A DNA stretch of 64,000 nucleotides from an uncultured Paracoccaceae bacterium (GTDB lineage Bacteria > Pseudomonadota > Alphaproteobacteria > Rhodobacterales > Rhodobacteraceae), in contig CANMIX010000001.1 of the NCBI GenBank assembly GCA_947497985.1, positions 248,001 through 312,000 on the forward strand. The letters run 5' to 3'. The position numbers and the translations under genes are program-made. Below the pieces are notes generated by a model. That model ran no database searches. It had not been told where the DNA came from and saw nothing but the letters and a program-made list of their open reading frames with translations. Positions 26,549 to 35,221 of this stretch are shown here, piece after piece. The first letter of the stretch is position 1, and every line of letters starts with the position of its first letter.

Positions 26549-27630
26549 GTGGGCAGGACGACGATTCAGAAAAGTCATTCGACCCGACGCCAGAGAAACT
26601 CAAAAAAGCGCGTGAGAATGGGGACGTCGCAAAATCGACGGATCTGTCAGTTGCCGCCGCATATCTGGGTTTAGTCGTTGCCTTCTTTGGGACCGGTCTG
26701 AGCCCGGTACAAAATCTTGGGTCAACGATGATGATGTTCTTCGACCAGCCTGACAGGTTGGTCGAACTTTACTTCGAGGGCTCAAGTTCGTCTCCTGTAA
26801 GTTCCTTAATCACATCAGTTCTTCTGGCTGTCTTACCATGGTTTGCAGTGCCCGCGTGCTTGGTCCTCTTGTCAATTTTAGGCCAAAAAGCACTTGTTGT
26901 TGCTCCAAGTAAATTGAAACCAAAACTTTCCAGAATTTCGGTGATTTCAAATGCAAAAAATAAGTTTGGGCGTTCAGGTTTTTTTGAATTTTTCAAAAGC
27001 TTCGTCAAATTACTGATCTATTCCATCGGGCTAGGATATTTCCTGACGTCACACATGCCCGAAATGATTGCATCAGCCGCAACCGGACCATTTTCCGTCA
27101 TGATGCTGTTGGCCAGTTTGATGATGAGCTGCTTGATCATTGCGACACTGATCGCCACGGGTATCGGCATTCTGGACGCATCGTTCCAACATGCTGAATT
27201 TAAAAGAAAAAACATGATGTCGCGCAAAGAAGTGACCGACGAGCAAAAGAATTCAGAAGGCGATCCACATTTCAAAGGTAAACGTCGCCAGCGTGGGCAG
27301 GAAATTGCGCTTAGCCAGATGATTGGCGTGGTCCCTGACGCGGATGTGGTGATCGTCAATCCAACGCATTTCGCGGTTGCGTTACAGTGGTCCCGCGAAC
27401 AGGGGTCTGCGCCGACCTGTATCGCCAAGGGCGTGGATGAAATAGCCGCTGCTATCCGTGAAGTGGCACAAGAACACGGCGTGCCAATTCACAGTGACCC
27501 ACCTACCGCGCGGGCAATATACGCAACGGTCGAAATCGATCAGGAAATCCAGGAAGAGCACTACGCGCCGGTAGCCGCCGCTATTCGATTTGCCGAAGCC
27601 ATGCGTGAAAAAGCGAAAGGTCGCGTGTGA
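26545..27630 (+). CDS. flhB: Flagellar export switch protein FlhB
   Basis: Export gate component that switches substrate class from rod/hook to filament. Residues 30-210 hold four membrane spans. The cytoplasmic domain contains the self-cleavage motif NPTH at 272-275, cut between Asn and Pro in the family. The 361 residues are the usual length. It overlaps fliR upstream and a FliJ-sized gene downstream (ATGA). Confidence 0.96.
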   Translation: MSGQDDDSEKSFDPTPEKLKKARENGDVAKSTDLSVAAAYLGLVVAFFGTGLSPVQNLGSTMMMFFDQPDRLVELYFEGSSSSPVSSLITSVLLAVLPWFAVPACLVLLSILGQKALVVAPSKLKPKLSRISVISNAKNKFGRSGFFEFFKSFVKLLIYSIGLGYFLTSHMPEMIASAATGPFSVMMLLASLMMSCLIIATLIATGIGILDASFQHAEFKRKNMMSRKEVTDEQKNSEGDPHFKGKRRQRGQEIALSQMIGVVPDADVVIVNPTHFAVALQWSREQGSAPTCIAKGVDEIAAAIREVAQEHGVPIHSDPPTARAIYATVEIDQEIQEEHYAPVAAAIRFAEAMREKAKGRV

Positions 27631-28028
27631 TGAAAGACAAAATGCTGAAACAGATGCAAAGCGTGACCGAAGCTCAGTATCTGCAGGAACATGCACGAAT
27701 AAAACCGATTTTGGACGTCGAGGCTGCCATCAGGGGGAAACTGGCCCAACTTGACCGGCAAGTTAAGGACGCTAGAGATCAGGCCAACGGCGACCTCACT
27801 ATGAAGTCAGTCGGGGCTGATCTCTTATGGCAAGGATGGCACGACCGAACGCGTCGCCAACTCAACATCGAACTCGCGCAGGCCACCGCAAAGAAATTAA
27901 TGGCCATGGATCGCTTGCGCAAATCTTTTGGTCGAAAACATGCGGTCCAAACCATGGCCGTTGAGGCAGCCGCTCAGAAAAAAGCCGACAAAGCCCAACA
28001 TCTATATGCGCAGCTCATGAAGCTCTGA
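27627..28028 (+). CDS. Small helical protein after flhB, possible FliJ counterpart
   Basis: A 133-residue, fully helical, basic protein without membrane spans and with two long amphipathic helices (about 5-50 and 65-130). It has the size, charge and layout of FliJ, the coiled-coil stalk that joins the FliI ATPase ring to FlhA. No other fliJ is visible, and it overlaps flhB by 4 bases while fliI lies convergent 150 bp away. FliJ is weakly conserved, so this stays a context- and shape-based guess. Confidence 0.6.
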   Translation: MMKDKMLKQMQSVTEAQYLQEHARIKPILDVEAAIRGKLAQLDRQVKDARDQANGDLTMKSVGADLLWQGWHDRTRRQLNIELAQATAKKLMAMDRLRKSFGRKHAVQTMAVEAAAQKKADKAQHLYAQLMKL

Positions 28029-28180
28029 AGATCATCGTCAAACTATTGGCTCCAACGCTATAATGCTTGCCACCAACAGCTCTGTCGCTCCCCTACACGA
28101 TACCTAGCCCTGCGCGCCATCGCGACAGGCGCAGCAGGTAGAATCGTTAATGGCGTTAGCAAGATTTTTGGATAAATAGT

Positions 28181-29503
28181 TTACCGCCCGGCTCGACGTA
28201 AGATCAGCCCCAGGCGTGAAAAGCTGTCCGCTGCTGCGCCGACTTCTTCTTTTCCAAAAAACGAATCTAATTCTGGCCAAATTCTGACGGCTTGATCCAA
28301 CACCAAGTCATTCCCTTCAGAATAAAGGCCGGCTCGGATCATGACCTCAGATTGCTCGTAGGACCCCAGATACTTGCGAACTTGCAAGATCTGCTCATTC
28401 TCCTCTGCGCTTGCAGCTGCAGGCAAACTCCGTGAGACCGACCTGGAGACATCAATTGCCGGGAAACGTCCTCGTTCCGCAATCTCGCGGTTCAACACGA
28501 CATGCCCGTCTAGAACCCCGCGTAGAATATCCGCTATCGGTTCATCCATATCCGATCCGGCGACTAGGACACTGAAAACGGCCGTGATATCACCCTGCGC
28601 ACCCTCGCCTGGCCCCGAACGTTCGCACAGACCTGTAATAAGCGGCGTCACCGAAGGCGGGTAACCTCGTAACGAGGGGGCCTCTCCGGAGGCCGCGGAA
28701 ATCTCACGGTGTGCTTCCGCGAAACGTGTAACCGAGTCGGCCAGGAAAAGAACATGTTTGCCTTGATCTCGAAAGTGTTCTGCTACGCTCATTGCCGCCC
28801 AAGCGCAGCGACGACGCACCAATGCAGACTGGTCAGAAGTCGCAGCGACAACGACGGCGCGGCTCATGCCTTCTTCACCAAGTACATCTTTGACGAAGTG
28901 ATTTACTTCCCGGCCACGTTCGCCAACCAACGCCATGACGACAACGTCAGCATCCATGTTCTGGGCGAGTTTGGCCAACAAAGTAGACTTACCCACGCCT
29001 GACCCTGCAAACAGACCTACCCGCTGGCCTTTTACCACCGGCAAGAGGGTGTTCATCACGGCATAACCGCTGGAAAGTCTTTCGCCCAACCCACGACGCG
29101 CGGCAGCCTGTGGCGGAGCTTGCATCAAATCTCGAGCATTTTCGCCGCGCAACATCGGACGCCCATCCAATGGTTGGCCAAACGGGTCGATGACGCGTCC
29201 GATCCATTTGTCATCTGGCGCAAAAATTGGAGTGGGGTGCAGCAGAACTGGATCACCGATTCGAATCCGATCGGGTGCCGTGTCCGGCAACATAAAGATC
29301 TCTTCCCCGTCGATCTTCATGATCTCTCCCATGAGCTCATCTCCGGGACCTCTGCGCAGTTCAGCTCTGTCACCTATACGAGCTAAGTGTGCGAGATTGT
29401 TTATTTTTATCACCCCGTCAGAGACCCCTCCCACACGCCCAACAGCCGTGGTCAGTTTTTTGGACGCAAGTTCTTCAGTCAGTGCTTTCAGCGCTGGGAT
29501 CAT
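28181..29503 (-). CDS. fliI: Flagellum-specific ATPase FliI
   Basis: ATPase that drives and orders flagellar protein export, related to the F1 beta subunit. Walker A is GSGVGKST at 167-174 and Walker B is VLFLADS. The usual N-terminal beta-barrel (GDRAELRRG) precedes them. The frame stays open to 29689, but that would overlap flgB by more than 120 bases; ATG 29503 with GGAG 9 bases upstream gives 440 residues, the family length. It is divergent from flgB with a CtrA-like site between them. Confidence 0.96.
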   Translation of the reverse strand: MIPALKALTEELASKKLTTAVGRVGGVSDGVIKINNLAHLARIGDRAELRRGPGDELMGEIMKIDGEEIFMLPDTAPDRIRIGDPVLLHPTPIFAPDDKWIGRVIDPFGQPLDGRPMLRGENARDLMQAPPQAAARRGLGERLSSGYAVMNTLLPVVKGQRVGLFAGSGVGKSTLLAKLAQNMDADVVVMALVGERGREVNHFVKDVLGEEGMSRAVVVAATSDQSALVRRRCAWAAMSVAEHFRDQGKHVLFLADSVTRFAEAHREISAASGEAPSLRGYPPSVTPLITGLCERSGPGEGAQGDITAVFSVLVAGSDMDEPIADILRGVLDGHVVLNREIAERGRFPAIDVSRSVSRSLPAAASAEENEQILQVRKYLGSYEQSEVMIRAGLYSEGNDLVLDQAVRIWPELDSFFGKEEVGAAADSFSRLGLILRRAGR

Positions 29504-29553
29504 TTTCGGGTTCTCCAAAGTACCTCTGAAAACAATTTCTAAAGGAATCGGGG

Positions 29554-29568
29554 TTAAGCCTTGATTGA
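29554..29568. promoter_or_regulatory. CtrA-like half-site pair between fliI and flgB
   Basis: TTAA (29554-29557), 7 bases, TTGA (29565-29568). It matches the CtrA consensus with one change and lies in the 88-bp divergent gap, 24 bp before the flgB start, where it could act on both units. Confidence 0.4.
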
Positions 29569-29591
29569 AATTTATCGAGGGAGAAGCCCCC

Positions 29592-29987
29592 GTGTTCACA
29601 GAATTGAACGTCTTTAAGATTGCACACTCTATGGCGACCCATGCTGGGACTCGCCAGGCCTTGGTTTCGCAGAATATTGCGAACGCCAATACGCCTGATT
29701 ACCTCTCCAAAGATATCAGACCCTTTAAAGAGGTCTATGCACGTCGCGGCACCTTGTCCGGCGATATGGTCTCGACTCGTGCTTCACACCTTAACGGCCA
29801 AGGCGGAAGTGGCGTCGAATGGGCGATTACGTCCGACGACACCGGCGCTGGTCCGAACGGGAACAATGTTTCAGTCGAAGACGAGATTCTCAAAGGGGTC
29901 GAAGTGAAACGCCAGCATGATCGTGCGCTGGCCATCTACCGGTCTTCCATGAACGTGCTGCGTGCCAGCATTCGAACCAATTCATAG
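29592..29987 (+). CDS. flgB: Flagellar proximal rod protein FlgB
   Basis: One of the rod subunits that follow the MS ring. The N-terminal motif SQNIANANTPDY is typical of rod and hook proteins. The start is taken as GTG 29592: GGGAG lies about 8 bases upstream, and the longer frame from TTG 29565 would cover that ribosome site and the CtrA-like site. This gives 131 residues. First gene of the flgB-flgC-fliE-fliQ-flgF-flgG-flgA-flgH-fliL unit. Confidence 0.93.
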   Translation: MFTELNVFKIAHSMATHAGTRQALVSQNIANANTPDYLSKDIRPFKEVYARRGTLSGDMVSTRASHLNGQGGSGVEWAITSDDTGAGPNGNNVSVEDEILKGVEVKRQHDRALAIYRSSMNVLRASIRTNS

Positions 29988-29998
29988 GTAGGTGAACA

Positions 29999-30391
29999 AT
30001 GAGTGATTTTGCAAACTCCCTGTCTGTTTCCTCCAGCGGTCTAAAAGCCCAGGCCAATCGTCTGCGCCATGTCTCCGAAAATATTTCGAACGCAGACACC
30101 CCTGGATACCGCAGAAAATCAGTCCCATTTGAAGCCGTACGCAACATCGAAACGAATGTTGAACAGGTACGTGTCGGACGGGTTATTCTGGACCGAAGTG
30201 ACCTCCAAAAGATCTATGATCCAACACACCCCATGTCAGATGAAAGTGGTCACTACGATGGGTCAAACGTGGATTTGATGATCGAAATTGCCGACGCGCG
30301 AGAAGCGCAACGCAGTTACGAAGCCAACCTCAAAATGTTCGATCAAACTCGCAATATGTCCTCCGCACTTATGGACCTTCTACGCAACTAA
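29999..30391 (+). CDS. flgC: Flagellar proximal rod protein FlgC
   Basis: Rod subunit of 130 residues, exported by the flagellar type III system. It has the N-terminal helix with SENISNADTPGYRRK and the C-terminal DAREAQRSYEANLKMF helix shared by the rod family; these ends pack together in the assembled rod. It lies 11 bp after flgB and 21 bp before fliE. Confidence 0.95.
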   Translation: MSDFANSLSVSSSGLKAQANRLRHVSENISNADTPGYRRKSVPFEAVRNIETNVEQVRVGRVILDRSDLQKIYDPTHPMSDESGHYDGSNVDLMIEIADAREAQRSYEANLKMFDQTRNMSSALMDLLRN

Positions 30392-30412
30392 ATTTCATCA
30401 AGGAGATCCAGA

Positions 30413-30709
30413 ATGGATATTCGCTCACTTTCAGCCACCAGTGGCTATGCCGCTGCCCGTCCTGCAACTCAAGCCGACCCCAACCACCCAGGCGGCGGCA
30501 TTCAAGACAAGTTGCAAACTAGCTTCCAAGATTTTGCTAGCACTCTGCAGACCTCGGAACAGGTGTCAGTGCAGGCCATGACAGGTAACGCCGACCCGCA
30601 CGTTTTGGTGCAAGCCCTCGCGCAAACGGAATTGGCCGTGGAAACTGCCGTGACTGTCCGTAACAAAGTTGTCGATGCATATAACGAAATCATGCGGATG
30701 CCGGTCTAA
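30413..30709 (+). CDS. fliE: Flagellar hook-basal body protein FliE
   Basis: Small adaptor of 98 residues that joins the MS ring and export gate to the rod. The C-terminal helix (QALAQTELAVETAVTVRNKVVDAYNEIMRMPV region) is the conserved part of the family; the N-terminus is variable. AAGGAG lies upstream. It sits between flgC and fliQ as usual in alphaproteobacteria. Confidence 0.93.
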   Translation: MDIRSLSATSGYAAARPATQADPNHPGGGIQDKLQTSFQDFASTLQTSEQVSVQAMTGNADPHVLVQALAQTELAVETAVTVRNKVVDAYNEIMRMPV

Positions 30710-30713
30710 GCCC

Positions 30714-30983
30714 ATGATGGATGAAGGGTTATTTTTCGACACCTTGCGCCAGGCAATTTGGACAGCAGTGACTATGTCCACCCCGGTTTTGGCGGTGGCC
30801 TTACTTGTGGGTCTCCTTATCGGCCTATTTCAAGCACTGACATCCGTCCAAGAAATGACCCTGACCTTCGTACCGAAATTGGTGGCGATCCTCGTGGTGT
30901 TCTGGGCCACGATGGGCTTCATGACCCAATCGCTTGTTACGTTCTTTGATGGGCACCTCGTGCCGCTGATTACAGGAGGATAG
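30714..30983 (+). CDS. fliQ: Flagellar export gate protein FliQ
   Basis: Two-span hairpin subunit of the export gate, 88-89 residues, with the family pattern of a short acidic N-terminus, span VLAVALLVGLLIGLFQ, the QEMTLTFVPKL loop and a second span. The frame is open from 30669, but that would overlap fliE; ATG 30714 or 30717 just after the fliE stop gives the normal length. The ribosome site is weak, suggesting coupling to fliE. Confidence 0.93.
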   Translation: MMDEGLFFDTLRQAIWTAVTMSTPVLAVALLVGLLIGLFQALTSVQEMTLTFVPKLVAILVVFWATMGFMTQSLVTFFDGHLVPLITGG

Positions 30984-30985
30984 TG

Positions 30986-31705
30986 ATGGACTCTACGAGC
31001 TTCACAACCTTGTCCCGCCAAACAGGCCTGGTACGCGAAATGCGCGTCGTAGCCAATAACATCGCGAACTCCGCGACAACTGGCTATCGCCAAGAAGGTC
31101 TGATCTTCTCGGAATACGTTGCCTCCTCTCGCGGTGCAGAGTCTGTTTCGATGTCGCGTGCGAACATCCGAAACACCTCCATGGAGCAAGGCGCTTTGAC
31201 ACAAACCGGCGGTACGCTTGACCTCGCTATTGAGGGAGACTCGTACTTTATGGTCGAAACGCCGCTTGGAGAACGCCTGACCCGCTCCGGCGCTTTCTCC
31301 AGCAATGCTGCCGGCGATCTTGTGACCGCCGACGGGCTTCGTGTCCTCGATGCAGGGCGTGCGCCGGTATTTATTCCAGCCGATGCAAAGTCTATCAGCT
31401 TCGGTCAAGATGGGACGCTTAGCGCCGATGGGCGACCGTTGGGACAGATCGGATTGTTTAAACCGTCCGAAGGCAGCCAAATGGTGCGCGAAGACGGCGT
31501 AATGTTCCGCATTGAAGGCGAAATTGAAGAGAGTTTGGACGGTCGCGTGCATCAGGGTTTCCTGGAAAGCTCCAACGTGAACGCCATCGACCAAATCACC
31601 CGAATGATTGAAATCCAACGCGCCTATGAAATGGGTCAGAGTTTCCTAGAGACGGAAGACCAGCGCGTGCGGGATGCAATCGAAAAACTTTCAAGTCGTT
31701 CATAG
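30986..31705 (+). CDS. flgF: Flagellar rod protein FlgF
   Basis: Rod protein of 239 residues. It has the N-terminal NNIANSATTGYRQ motif, a central beta domain (LDLAIEGDSYFMV) and the C-terminal helix with EIQRAYEMGQSF. AGGAGG at 30974-30979 places the start at ATG 30986 rather than the GTG 3 bases earlier that overlaps the fliQ stop. It precedes flgG by 10 bp. Confidence 0.94.
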   Translation: MDSTSFTTLSRQTGLVREMRVVANNIANSATTGYRQEGLIFSEYVASSRGAESVSMSRANIRNTSMEQGALTQTGGTLDLAIEGDSYFMVETPLGERLTRSGAFSSNAAGDLVTADGLRVLDAGRAPVFIPADAKSISFGQDGTLSADGRPLGQIGLFKPSEGSQMVREDGVMFRIEGEIEESLDGRVHQGFLESSNVNAIDQITRMIEIQRAYEMGQSFLETEDQRVRDAIEKLSSRS

Positions 31706-31715
31706 GAGTAGGACA

Positions 31716-32501
31716 ATGCGAGCTCTAAAAATCGCCGCCACCGGGATGAGTGCACAGCAGCTGCGGGTTGAAACCATCTCCAACAACCTGTCGAATATGA
31801 ATACGACTGCTTACAACGCACGTCGCGCCGAGTTTGCCGATTTGCACTACCAGCAGGTTTCGCGTGCAGGCACCGTCAATGCGTCTGACGGAACAGTGCT
31901 GCCAACCGGTGTTCAAGTTGGCTTGGGTGTTCGCCCCGCGGCCGTATCGATCCATCTTGAACAAGGGGCTTTAACCAATACCAACAACGATCTGGACATA
32001 GCGATCGATGGTAACGGATTTCTTGAGGTGACCCTACCGTCTGGTCAGTCTGCCTATACGCGGGATGGTTCTCTTAAGCGTGACGCCGAAGGTCTGATCG
32101 TGACGTCAGACGGTTTCCCAGTCTCACCTGAAATCGCGATTCCAGACGACGCCGAAAGCATTTCGATCAATCCAGAAGGTGAAGTCTATGCATATTTCAG
32201 CGATGCTGCAGAAGGTCAGTTGCTAGGACAATTCAGCGTAGCAAGCTTCACCAATGCTAAAGGGCTGGAAGCTATCGGCAGCAACCTGTTTATCGAAACC
32301 GAAGCGTCAGGAGCAGCCAACGTATCAACAGCTGGCGAGGACGGGCTAGGCACCATGCGCCAAGGGTATCTGGAAAGTAGTTCCGTTGATGCGGTGCGTG
32401 AGATCACTGAACTGATCGCAGCACAACGCGGCTACGAGATGAACGCCAAAGTAATTTCTGCAGTCGACCAGATGATGAGCGCGACAACGCAGGTGCGCTG
32501 A
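31716..32501 (+). CDS. flgG: Flagellar distal rod protein FlgG
   Basis: Distal rod protein of 261 residues, the usual length. It begins MRALKIAATGMSAQQ and has the NNLSNMNTTAYNARRAEF motif, the DIAIDGNGFLEV strand and the C-terminal AAQRGYEMNAKVI helix. The frame extends upstream to 31674, but AGGAG precedes ATG 31716. The stop overlaps the flgA start (TGATG). Confidence 0.96.
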   Translation: MRALKIAATGMSAQQLRVETISNNLSNMNTTAYNARRAEFADLHYQQVSRAGTVNASDGTVLPTGVQVGLGVRPAAVSIHLEQGALTNTNNDLDIAIDGNGFLEVTLPSGQSAYTRDGSLKRDAEGLIVTSDGFPVSPEIAIPDDAESISINPEGEVYAYFSDAAEGQLLGQFSVASFTNAKGLEAIGSNLFIETEASGAANVSTAGEDGLGTMRQGYLESSSVDAVREITELIAAQRGYEMNAKVISAVDQMMSATTQVR

Positions 32502-32917
32502 TGAAATTCTTCCTCGCCTTCTTGATATCTATTCTCGCACAAGCCGCCATGGCTGAGATTTTGGTTCCAGTACGCAATATTCGGCCCAAAGAGATCATCG
32601 CCCCAAGCGACTTAATGGTCAAAAAAGTAGACGTTCCAGGTGCCATGTCGGCCATCGATTCTTTGGTTGGTCAAGAAGCTCGGGTCGCTCTCTATGTTGG
32701 TCGTCCAATACGCCTTGGCGATGTTGGCCCTCCAGCGATAATCGAACGTAACGACTTGGTAACTTTGATTTTTCGCAATGGGCTCTTGACGATCGCAACC
32801 GAGGGCCGAGCTCTTGGGCGTGGGGCGGAAGGCGAGGCAATTCGCGTTATGAACCTTTCATCACGCACTACAGTATCAGGCCGAGTGCGCGCCGATGGGT
32901 CAATAGAGGTACACTAA
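32501..32917 (+). CDS. flgA: P-ring assembly chaperone FlgA
   Basis: Periplasmic chaperone that helps FlgI form the P-ring. A signal peptide (about 1-18, ending AMA) is followed by SAF-like beta domains with the typical LVPVRNIRPKEIIAPSDL and GRPIRLGDV motifs. At 138 residues it is a short form, common in alphaproteobacteria. Its client flgI is not in this window. Confidence 0.92.
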   Translation: MKFFLAFLISILAQAAMAEILVPVRNIRPKEIIAPSDLMVKKVDVPGAMSAIDSLVGQEARVALYVGRPIRLGDVGPPAIIERNDLVTLIFRNGLLTIATEGRALGRGAEGEAIRVMNLSSRTTVSGRVRADGSIEVH

Positions 32918-33657
32918 TGAAAACCATGTCCGCAATTTCCAAATTAGCGCTGGTCGGTGTTTTCCTGACTGGAGCTTGTGCTCGGATTGATCACCTTGGT
33001 AAACCACCATCCTTTACCCCGGCGAACGAAACGCCGGAACACGTCGCCATGCTTTGGGAAGGTCTTCCACAAGAAAACCGCCCACAACGGGCCGTGGACC
33101 ATGCGTCGTTATGGAGCGGCGAGCGACAGTCTCTATTGGGGGACCGACGCGCAGTGAAACGTGGTGACATCCTTACAGTCGTGATTGAGATTGATGAAGA
33201 AGCAGAGATCTCCAATGATACACAGCGCTCTCGTAACGGGTCCGAAAGCTTGGGTGTCCCGCAGCTGTTGGGCATCCCGCAACGCTTGGATCCCGAACTG
33301 CCGGACGGTGCAAGTCTTGCCGATGCAGTCAATTTGAACTCCAACTCTTCGTCCGGTGGATCAGGATCCGTGAGCCGAAGCGAAAAGCTTGAGCTGCGTG
33401 TGGCAGCCACAATCGTGGACGTTCTGCCAAACGGTGTACTGGCAATTAACGGTTCGCAAGAATTGCGGGTGAACTTCGAAATCCGCGAATTGCTGGTGTC
33501 CGGATATGTGCGCCCGGAAGACATCAGTCGCCAAAACGAAATCACCTATGACAAAATCGCCTCAGCCCGCGTCTCATATGGCGGCCGTGGCCAAATCACA
33601 GATGTACAACAACCGCGTTATGGCCAGCAGCTGCTGGACGTCGTGCTCCCGTTCTAA
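32917..33657 (+). CDS. flgH: Flagellar L-ring lipoprotein FlgH
   Basis: Outer-membrane L-ring subunit, 246 residues. A lipoprotein signal ends in the lipobox LTGAC with Cys21 as the lipid attachment site. Family blocks follow: SLWSGERQSLLGDRRAVKRGDILTVVI and, near the end, the ISRQNEITYDKIASARVSYGG region. Starts on the last base of the flgA stop. Confidence 0.95.
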   Translation: MKTMSAISKLALVGVFLTGACARIDHLGKPPSFTPANETPEHVAMLWEGLPQENRPQRAVDHASLWSGERQSLLGDRRAVKRGDILTVVIEIDEEAEISNDTQRSRNGSESLGVPQLLGIPQRLDPELPDGASLADAVNLNSNSSSGGSGSVSRSEKLELRVAATIVDVLPNGVLAINGSQELRVNFEIRELLVSGYVRPEDISRQNEITYDKIASARVSYGGRGQITDVQQPRYGQQLLDVVLPF

Positions 33658-33666
33658 GGAAACGAA

Positions 33667-34185
33667 ATGATTGCAAAACTTCTCCCCGTCATTTTGCTGG
33701 CTGTTGGAACTGCGGGCGGTATCGGCGCTGGCCTCATGATGAAACCCGCGCCGGAAGAGCACGCTGAGATGGATGAAAATTCCGAAGAGGCGATGCACAA
33801 AGAGGAAGAAATGGAGAAAGAGGCCAAAGAAATGGCCAAAATGGATCCAGAAGCCGAACCGCAGTATGAATACATTAAAATCCAGAACCAATTCGTGGTT
33901 CCTGTGGTTGAACATGAAGCGCTGGCTTCTTTGGTTGTGGTCTCTTTGTCGCTTGAGACCGATATCGGAATGAACGAAATGGTCCATGCATACGAACCAA
34001 AGCTGCGCGACGTATTTCTGCAGGTACTTTTTGATCATGCAAACATGGGAGGCTTTCGCGGCGCCTTCACGCGTTCCGACGTTCTTGCGACATTGCGCAC
34101 GGCCCTGCGGGAAGCTGCACAAAAACAGTTAGGAGCAGGAATCAACGACGTCCTTATCGTGGAAATTTCCCGTCAGGATGTGTGA
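33667..34185 (+). CDS. FliL-like protein (second copy)
   Basis: A 172-residue single-span membrane protein: a hydrophobic N-terminus (about 3-24), a strongly Glu/Met/Lys-rich linker (about 28-70) and a C-terminal domain resembling FliL. The C-terminal part includes QNQFVVPVVEHEALASLVVVSLSLE and a final EISRQDV. It ends the flgB unit, 9 bp after flgH. It is quite different from the fliL at 17791, so one copy may have a separate motor or assembly role. Confidence 0.8.
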   Translation: MIAKLLPVILLAVGTAGGIGAGLMMKPAPEEHAEMDENSEEAMHKEEEMEKEAKEMAKMDPEAEPQYEYIKIQNQFVVPVVEHEALASLVVVSLSLETDIGMNEMVHAYEPKLRDVFLQVLFDHANMGGFRGAFTRSDVLATLRTALREAAQKQLGAGINDVLIVEISRQDV

Positions 34186-34590
34186 TAGCCTGCCGACAAA
34201 GCGGACGTTCGGGATCTGGAAACCCCGCTTGGGGACCATTGCCTGGAAAGAAAGTTTAATCTTCGGGGAAGGTGTTGGGTCGCTACCATCGTGATGCAAC
34301 CCGAAAACAGTCAAGGCCGAACCTAGAGCCGGGGTCTTCTGGAAAGCTATGAAACTAGCGCTCGCAATGAGCCCCTGGCGGCATTTTAGGCTAAACACAC
34401 CAGTAGTTTGTGCCGCTCCCTTCGGGTAAAAAATGCCTGCCGAAGCGCTTAAAATTCCAGAAGGCACGGCAGTCTTCAGCCTATTCCCAAGGCGCAAAAT
34501 CGCTCTGACTACCGGCTCTGTTGAGTTCGGCATGAGAATTACCTATGTCGTTCTGGATTGTATCGATTGTTACCGGCGAGGACGGATTCA
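34186..34590. other. Intergenic region after the flagellar block
   Basis: About 400 bp between the second fliL and the RNase D-like gene. A minus-strand frame (34129-34533) and a plus-strand frame (from 34433) exist, but neither has a ribosome site or familiar protein. I see no strong terminator or RNA gene. It probably holds the promoter for the next unit. Confidence 0.4.
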
Positions 34591-35205
34591 GTGGCGAATT
34601 TCCTGTACAAATGCGACCTGCCGGATGATCTCGACCTCGGCCACGTGGTTGCAATTGATTGCGAAACGATGGGCCTTAATCCGCTTCGTGATCGCCTATG
34701 CGTGGTTCAGTTGTCCGGAGGCGACGGAAACGCTCATATCGTTCAAGTGGAAAAGGGTCAGCGCGAGGCCGCAAATGTCGCCCGCATTTTGGCCAACCAA
34801 GATGTGCTCAAACTCTTTCACTTTGGCCGTTTCGACATCGCCGCTTTGTATCACGCCTTCGGTGTTCTCGCGGCCCCTGTGTATTGCACAAAGATCGCAA
34901 GCCGACTGGTTCGAACCTACACGGATCGGCATGGCCTTAAGAATCTTACCCAAGAACTTTTGGGAATCGACATTTCAAAACAACAACAGATGAGCAATTG
35001 GGGAGCCGAAACGCTCACCCAGGCGCAGCTTGACTACGCTGCATCGGACGTTTTGTATCTACATAGGCTAAAAGACGCTTTGGACCTGCGCTTGGAACGT
35101 GAAGAACGCAGTGATCTGGCAAAATCTTGCTTTCAATTCTTGCCAACGCGGGCAAAACTCGATTTGGCAGGCTGGCCTGATACTGATATTTTTGCGCACT
35201 CCTAA
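34591..35205 (+). CDS. RNase D-like 3'-5' exonuclease
   Basis: A 204-residue DEDDy exonuclease of the RNase D catalytic family, expected to trim RNA 3' ends. The acidic residues are Asp23 and Glu25 (AIDCETMGL), Asp82 (FGRFDIAAL), and Tyr149 with Asp153 (LDYAASDVLYL). The C-terminal HRDC domains of full RNase D are absent, a short form common in Rhodobacterales. The start is GTG 34591 with GAGG 9 bases upstream; the frame is open from 34558. It precedes lptC by 16 bp and may be cotranscribed. Confidence 0.88.
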   Translation: MANFLYKCDLPDDLDLGHVVAIDCETMGLNPLRDRLCVVQLSGGDGNAHIVQVEKGQREAANVARILANQDVLKLFHFGRFDIAALYHAFGVLAAPVYCTKIASRLVRTYTDRHGLKNLTQELLGIDISKQQQMSNWGAETLTQAQLDYAASDVLYLHRLKDALDLRLEREERSDLAKSCFQFLPTRAKLDLAGWPDTDIFAHS

Positions 35206-35221
35206 AGAATTGTGAGCCCCC

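Noticed and set aside
34129-34533. Minus-strand frame of 134 codons
   Set aside because: It overlaps the end of the second fliL, lacks a ribosome site and has no recognisable features.
34433-34993. Plus-strand frame of 186 codons
   Set aside because: It overlaps the RNase D-like gene in another frame, and the DEDD motifs are in the RNase D frame.
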